Origin: Symbiodinium microadriaticum
Lineage: Eukaryota; Sar; Dinophyceae; Suessiales; Symbiodiniaceae
DNA length: 64,000 bases
Assembly: GCA_001939145.1 (NCBI GenBank)
Contig: LSRX01000700.1
Location: 13,015-77,014, forward strand
Direction of reading: 5' to 3'
In this document: positions 60,089 through 64,000 of the stretch, piece by piece
Numbering within the stretch: position 1 is the stretch's first letter
Layout of the letters: every line of letters begins with the position of its first letter
Position numbers and translations under genes: made by a program
Notes under the pieces: model-generated
What the model was told of the DNA's origin: nothing
The model's input: only the letters and a program-made list of their open reading frames with translations
The model's database searches: none

Positions 60089-60364
60089 TTAGGCACAAAG
60101 GGAGACAAAGGTCCCAACACAGGTTATTAAAGTAATACAAACGTGCAAATAGGCAACAGACAGCTCTACATTACGTAATGACCCGGACGCCCGACATCCT
60201 CGACAGCGAAACTTCCGTATGCCCGTGCCTGCCATGATGCCGAGGAAAATGGCGAGGACACCTGTGTTCCATTGATTTGAAGACGTAGGGGCTCTGAGTA
60301 GTGTGTAGAGGGTCATGACAGAGGCCGCAAAGTTGAGAACACAACCAACTTGTGTTTTGTGCCC
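60089..60364 (-). CDS. Small multi-pass membrane protein, terminal exon
   Basis: Acceptor GGCATACAG|G, then 91 codons to TAA in phase 0. Three hydrophobic stretches: VGCVLNFAASVMTLYTLL, NTGVLAIFLGIMAGTGI and VAYLHVCITLITCVGTFVSL, with a Cys/Arg-rich linker KFRCRGCRAS. The VMT followed by a Gly-rich helix (GIMAGTG) faintly recalls the last helices of CTR copper transporters, but the exact MxxxM and GxxxG spacing is not met, so I leave the family open. Confidence 0.4.
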   Translation of the reverse strand, partial: GHKTQVGCVLNFAASVMTLYTLLRAPTSSNQWNTGVLAIFLGIMAGTGIRKFRCRGCRASGSLRNVELSVAYLHVCITLITCVGTFVSLCA

Positions 60365-60424
60365 CTGTATGCCAGCCTTTCAGGGTTGCATTTGCCAAGG
60401 CTTCCAGTGTGAGAACGGTTAACC

Positions 60425-60535
60425 ACCTACCTCCAAGCCACTGAACCCCTAAACCTAAACCCCTAAGCCCACACCCCTAAACCCTAACCCCTAAACCCTC
60501 AAACCCCCAATAGCCCTGAAGTCCCGAACCCTAAA
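60425..60535 (-). repeat. Telomere-like CCCTAAA block
   Basis: CCCTAAACCCC variants. Confidence 0.85.
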
Positions 60536-60678
60536 ACGTTATTCGGGCTTGTTTAGTCTTCGAGGCTCTTTGCAGGGCTTCGCCTCGTATCCGACAATCG
60601 GGGTACTAAGGCCTATCGGACTTAGGATACGGTAAACCCATCCTCCGCGGAGCGACGTGTTGTGGTTAGGTCTATAAG

Positions 60679-60802
60679 TATCCCTAAGGGTCCAAAGGAC
60701 CTAATAATTAGGTACTTGGGTTTAGGATAGTAGTTTTGTAGGTTAGCATTTGGGAGAGTATATGATTCATATGATTATTAGGTACTTGGACCCTTAGGGT
60801 AT
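60679..60802. mobile_element. MITE family J
   Basis: TATCCCTAAGGGTCCAAAGG at the left, inverse GGTACTTGGACCCTTAGGGTA at the right, with AATAATTAGGTACTTGG repeated inside. Confidence 0.85.
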
Positions 60803-60871
60803 AAACTATATGGGTACAGGCAGACCCAGAAGATAGACTTGGTGCAGTAAGGGAGCGGCTGCGAAACTGTA

Positions 60872-61114
60872 TCAGCAACGGTGCATGTTTTCTGTAAAGA
60901 AAAGAACTGCTGGCATGCAGGGAGGCTGAGCAGGCTGTTTGTGCTCGTACATCTGGATGTGCACCCCGATGTTTGTTGTGAGAAAGTTGTCTTCACTGAT
61001 GATTGGGCACGTGAATAGCAGGCCCTCCAAACGACAAATAGCCCCTCTTGAAACTGAACCCCGCCTGCAAGGGTAATGGCAACGGTGCCTTCTGAAAGCG
61101 AGGATTACAATCAA
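60872..61114 (-). CDS. Unrecognised ORF
   Basis: Reads LEGLLFTCPIISEDNFLTTN then IGVHIQMYEHKQPAQ before a stop. Looks coding in its central part; no family, no clear borders. Confidence 0.25.
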   Translation of the reverse strand: MIVILAFRRHRCHYPCRRGSVSRGAICRLEGLLFTCPIISEDNFLTTNIGVHIQMYEHKQPAQPPCMPAVLFFTENMHRC

Positions 61115-61339
61115 AGCATATCAAAATGTTGATGAGCATCCCTGAACCCCTAAACCCTGCTACATCCGAACCAGAACCCCACTGATATGATGTCCGGTCT
61201 AACCGTCACTCGAGTACCTCGTCGACTGTGCCGCACCTTGGCGCAGGAATGCCCCTAAACCCTAAATCCTAAACTACCCTAAACCCTAAATCCTAAACTA
61301 ATCAGAGGAGATTAGGGTCTCAAAGCCCGAACCCTGGCG

Positions 61340-61585
61340 ATGCCTGAACTCTTATCCCTGCACCCTAAAGCTCTGAACCCGGTCAGACCGGTGAGGGATG
61401 GTAAAGCCGCCGAGTCTACGCGGACTGTGGTGACTTTGCGCCTTCTAGAAGTATATATGGCCTTTCAGGATGTTTTTCAGCAGGCCAAAATCTCGAGGCG
61501 GGGTGCCGATGCCGGGATTCCCCCGCGTTTCTTTGTGTCTACCTTAACCCAATTGCAAGGCCGGCCCAAACCTTTCAGGGGGTAG
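61340..61585 (+). CDS. Unrecognised ORF
   Basis: The C-terminal part reads LRLLEVYMAFQDVFQQAKIS then RRGADAGIPPRFFVSTLTQL. An acceptor (GGCCTTTCAG|G at 61469) may bound the real exon. No family recognised. Confidence 0.3.
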   Translation: MPELLSLHPKALNPVRPVRDGKAAESTRTVVTLRLLEVYMAFQDVFQQAKISRRGADAGIPPRFFVSTLTQLQGRPKPFRG

Positions 61586-61589
61586 ATGT

Positions 61590-62045
61590 TTACAGTTCCA
61601 CCGAAACTGTGGCTTGCTATAGAGTGTGGCCGAATCAAGAAAAAGAACTACGAAAGCATGCAGAGAGCAAGAAAGCCTCTTTGGGGTGAACCCTAAACCC
61701 TAATTGAGAACAGCTGGGGTGGTTGCGACGGGACAACATGCTGATGCAAGCACGCGATAAGTGGGCGCGCCCCATTCCTAAAGAAGCGGACCCACCGCGC
61801 GCACGCGGTGTACAGGCCTAAACCTCACATCCATAAACTCAACCCCTCAACAATCTAAATTCAGAAGATGCCGTATCAAACAGGTATACCCCCACCCCTG
61901 CTGTCATTGACGACCTCAGCCCCCACTCCTGAACACAAAGCCATGGATCAAGCTCCTGGCTTCGAGTTTTAGGGCTGAGGGGTTTAGAGTTACGTGTTGT
62001 GGTTTAGCGGCTTACGGGTTCAGGGTTTAGAGTTTACGGGTTTAG
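61590..62045. other. Unique sequence, nothing recognised
   Basis: A few CCCTAAA and TTTAGAG motifs; no supported gene or element. Confidence 0.3.
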
Positions 62046-62049
62046 GGCA

Positions 62050-62153
62050 TACCTAAACCACCACACGAAACCCATCTTTTTCATGAAATAAAAACCGGAA
62101 ACTCATGATAAGGAGCCTTACAAGGTACTAACAGGTTGCTCAGGGTCTAGGTA
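62050..62153. mobile_element. Family G-like element, diverged
   Basis: TACCTAAACCACCACACGAA at the left and ACAGGTTGCTCAGGGTCTAGGTA at the right; ATGATAAGGAGCC centre as in family G. Confidence 0.5.
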
Positions 62154-62207
62154 TCTCAGGGTTGAGTTGATGCCTAAGCCATGCCAAACCCAAAACCCTA
62201 AAAAAAC

Positions 62208-62293
62208 CCTTGAATTTCAATGTTGAGGTTGAACCCCAGGCCTTCAGGGTAAACAGGGCCTTTCCGCTCGACCGGAGCGTGGCAGAATAGCAT
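62208..62293 (-). CDS. Candidate exon MLFCHAPVERKGPVYPEG
   Basis: An ATG at 62293-62291 opens 28 codons plus two bases up to GT donor CAAGG|GTTTTTTTAG: MLFCHAPVERKGPVYPEGLG then FNLNIEIQ. It may be a first exon, or an internal one starting at AAAG|GCCCTG. CCCTAAA left, TTTAGGG right. Strongly coding-like; family unknown. Confidence 0.4.
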
Positions 62294-62294
62294 T

Positions 62295-62480
62295 CGAGGT
62301 TTAGGGTTTAGGGGGTTCAGGGGTTCAGGGTTTAGACCCTTACTAAACCCTAAACCCCTAAACCCCTAAACCCAGGGTAAGAGGTTCAGGGTTCAGGGGG
62401 TTAGGGGTTTAGGGGTTCAGGGTTTAGACCCTTACTCAACCCTAAGCCGTTTAGGGGTTTAGGGTTTAGGGCGTTCGAGT
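62295..62480. repeat. Alternating telomere-like blocks, about 90-bp period
   Basis: The unit GGTTCAGGGTTTAGACCCTT then ACTAAACCC (or ACTCAACCC) occurs twice, at about 62320 and 62415. Confidence 0.85.
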
Positions 62481-62499
62481 CGAAGTCTCGGGTTGTCGG

Positions 62500-62676
62500 C
62501 TTTAGAGCTAGTTTTAGGGGGGTTTCGGGTTGTCGGGATATGTTCGGAGGCTTTCTGGCAACAATGAAACAACGAATAAGTGTAGCATCACTCCCAAAAA
62601 TTCGGATGAGACTTTCAATCGCCGCCAGGCTCCGCAGCAGTGTGTGCAGGGAAAGGCCCCCAAATCCCGAATTCAT
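62500..62676 (-). CDS. Candidate first exon MNSGFGGLSLHTLLR
   Basis: ATG at 62676-62674; reads MNSGFGGLSLHTLLRSLAAI, then ESLIRIFGSDATLIRCFIVA, then RKPPNISRQPETP. Coding-like with helical character. It could be the 5' exon of the gene continued at 62208-62293. Donor not resolved; the left end is approximate. Confidence 0.35.
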
Positions 62677-62843
62677 GAAGCCTTGAATCCAAAAGCCCTC
62701 AAGCCCCTAACACAAGACCCCCTAAAAAACACCCTTCATCACTAAGCCCGAACAGCCTAAAGCCCCTAAAGCCATCAATCTTGGGTTGCAGGCCATGACA
62801 GCCCCTGTGGCGATAGGCCGCCGGTCTCCAAGCTCTGCTTAAA

Positions 62844-63026
62844 ATGGCCAAAGAGGGAACCCCCTCTTCGACAAGAGGCCCTGTACTACAACACGAAATC
62901 CAAGGCCAGGATTCTGCTGATGATGATGTGCTCATGCTGGCGGTTTTGAATATGGTGGTGGTGGTGATGATGATGGTGATGATGAAGAAAATGGGAATTC
63001 TCATAACCATAGAAAGATATCCCTAA
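62844..63026 (+). CDS. Weak ORF
   Basis: ATGGCCAAAG start, MAKEGTPSSTRGPVLQHEIQ then GQDSADDDVLMLAVLN, running into a GAT/GGT repeat that gives poly-Val/Met. Real extent unclear. Confidence 0.2.
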   Translation: MAKEGTPSSTRGPVLQHEIQGQDSADDDVLMLAVLNMVVVVMMMVMMKKMGILITIERYP

Positions 63027-63217
63027 GTGAGGGTTGTATATTGGCAGCATCATTCAGAACTGCAGGGACGGGGATGTCAGCATACTACCTACCTCGCATG
63101 GGGCTCATGCTGCATGCTTGAGTACAGAGCTGCTTGGCCAACCGCACGCGAAGACGTGACATAGGGCTGTGGAATAGAACTTGGGTGCTCAGCGCTTGCC
63201 GGTACTCGAAAGCATAG

Positions 63218-63403
63218 GATACAGAGGAGGAGGAGGAGGAGGAGGAAGACGGCGACATCGACAGCAACGGTGACCATGGCAACGGCGAACAGCGCGCAAC
63301 CAACATCAGCAAAGACATTAATATCAATCAATCGCAAACCCAACAGCCACAAGTAATCAGCAACAAACAGGGGCTTGCTGGGCTTAGGAAAGTTGGAACG
63401 TAG
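63218..63403 (+). CDS. Acidic terminal exon DTEEEEEEEEDGDIDSNG
   Basis: Acceptor AAGCATAG|G then 61 codons to TAG: an octa-Glu run, DGDIDSNGDHGNGEQRATNI, then Asn/Gln-rich SKDININQSQTQQPQVISNK and a short basic end. Low-complexity acidic then Gln/Asn-rich tails are common at protein C termini. An in-frame TAG lies within the acceptor, consistent with splicing. Opposite-strand frames are Ser/Leu homopolymer readings of the same repeat. Confidence 0.5.
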   Translation, partial: DTEEEEEEEEDGDIDSNGDHGNGEQRATNISKDININQSQTQQPQVISNKQGLAGLRKVGT

Positions 63404-63436
63404 GCTAGTATTTGCTAGGGGTACTACTAGAGAGGT

Positions 63437-63760
63437 TTGAATAATCAGAACAGCGAGATGCAGGCCTTTCTGTCTCTACCATCCCCCCCTCCCTCCATCC
63501 GCAGAACGCGGACTTCTTCTGGAAAGCAAACACGAATACCCCCCTCCTCCGATAACGAAGGAGCCAGCAAGAATGAACACCGTAGCGTCAATTGTGGGTC
63601 TGCTGTTATTTGGGGGTTTGGGGTTTGCCCTCTGCCGGCCATTCTTCGCCGTCATCCACAGCAGTTTAGGGCATGTTCCATCCCAGTCATCCTTCTCGTT
63701 CTCATCATCTTCATCCCCTATTCGTCATCTTCACACTCATCCTCATCATCATCCTATCTT
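63437..63760 (+). CDS. Weak ORF with embedded strong acceptor
   Basis: One frame reads MQAFLSLPSPPPSIRRTRTS then SGKQTRIPPSSDNEGASKNE. A very strong pyrimidine tract (TCTACCATCCCCCCCTCCCT ... CCGCAG) ends at 63504 and would instead open NADFFWKANTNTPLLR and a stop. The two readings are exclusive. Confidence 0.25.
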
Positions 63761-63983
63761 TGAGTGGGGGGCGGGCCATTTTCATCCTGATCTTCATGCC
63801 TTCTCGCATCCCCTCTGGCATCATGGGTATCCGGGCCTCCAATCACCCATCGAGTCCCCCGTTCCGAAAACAGAAGGGCGGTGTATGCCGCTGAAACGAC
63901 CCTACACCGCCTGCACTATAGGGCCTATAGGGTTTAAGGCTTTAGGGGCCCTAAACCCTAAACCCCTACACCCTACACCTTGA
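63573..63983 (+). CDS. Weak ORF with signal-like start
   Basis: MNTVASIVGLLLFGGLGFAL looks like a signal peptide or anchor. The rest is His/Ser-rich from a CAT/TCATC repeat and ends in telomere-derived codons, so only the start is interesting. Confidence 0.2.
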   Translation: MNTVASIVGLLLFGGLGFALCRPFFAVIHSSLGHVPSQSSFSFSSSSSPIRHLHTHPHHHPIFEWGAGHFHPDLHAFSHPLWHHGYPGLQSPIESPVPKTEGRCMPLKRPYTACTIGPIGFKALGALNPKPLHPTP

Positions 63984-63985
63984 AC
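63930..63985. repeat. Telomere-like motifs at the right edge
   Basis: TTTAAGG, CCCTAAACCC and CCCTACA units. Confidence 0.75.
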
Positions 63986-64000
63986 GCTTGCTGCAGCTGC

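Noticed and set aside
1-64000. Dinoflagellate spliced-leader RNA gene, rRNA or snRNA genes
   Set aside because: No spliced-leader sequence, 5S-like box or snRNA motif was seen by eye; a covariance-model search would be decisive.

Overview
The window looks like nuclear DNA of a dinoflagellate (Suessiales or Symbiodiniaceae type is my best guess). The evidence is threefold. Degenerate plant-type telomere heptamers (TTTAGGG/CCCTAAA) are scattered through all 64 kb. Exons are tiny and introns very long. Many intron donors are GC rather than GT, and most acceptors are AG followed by an exonic G, a pattern reported for dinoflagellate genes. I see no spliced-leader sequence, rRNA, tRNA, CRISPR array or bacterial-type operon.

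Most long open frames are not genes. They are translations of telomere-like repeats, microsatellites and hairpin elements. The best gene is ribosomal protein uL23 (RPL23A) on the minus strand. It is cut into at least six recognisable micro-exons of 24-91 nt between 13426 and 2919, with a probable first exon at 16536-16498. A second matching first exon at 416-375 suggests another copy starting there and running off the left edge. Two OTU-type cysteine protease gene pieces lie at 33461-32805 and 58525-58244, both minus; the second holds a 49-nt GC-AG intron. About thirty further exon-like islands have coding-like composition and plausible splice borders but no family I can name.

Three repeat systems fill the rest. 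(1) Telomere-like blocks: exon islands tend to have CCCTAAA on their left and TTTAGGG on their right, so introns tend to begin with the G-rich and end with the C-rich strand, an inverted-repeat layout. (2) At least a dozen families of about 90-125 bp hairpin MITEs, most with TA-flanked termini resembling TACCCNNAGG. Family names A to M used below are mine: A about 12 copies, B 8 full copies, E about 8, others 1-4. Some copies sit inside apparently coding exons, and the commonest carries GT and AG at its ends, so it may act as an introner. (3) Microsatellites (CATTG, GATA, ACT, GGT, ATC, GA, TA).

Layout: 1-16.6 kb RPL23A and its introns; 16.6-35 kb repeat-rich, with exon islands and the first OTU gene; 35.3-38.6 kb an exact 1672-bp direct duplication joined by one N, probably an assembly artefact; 38.7-58 kb islands and MITEs; 58-64 kb the second OTU gene, a small membrane-protein exon and several terminal exons. 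Assembly gaps are at 13545, 18538-18555, 22662 and 36966. Stretches not listed hold only degenerate telomere-like motifs, solo MITE halves or sequence in which I see nothing.
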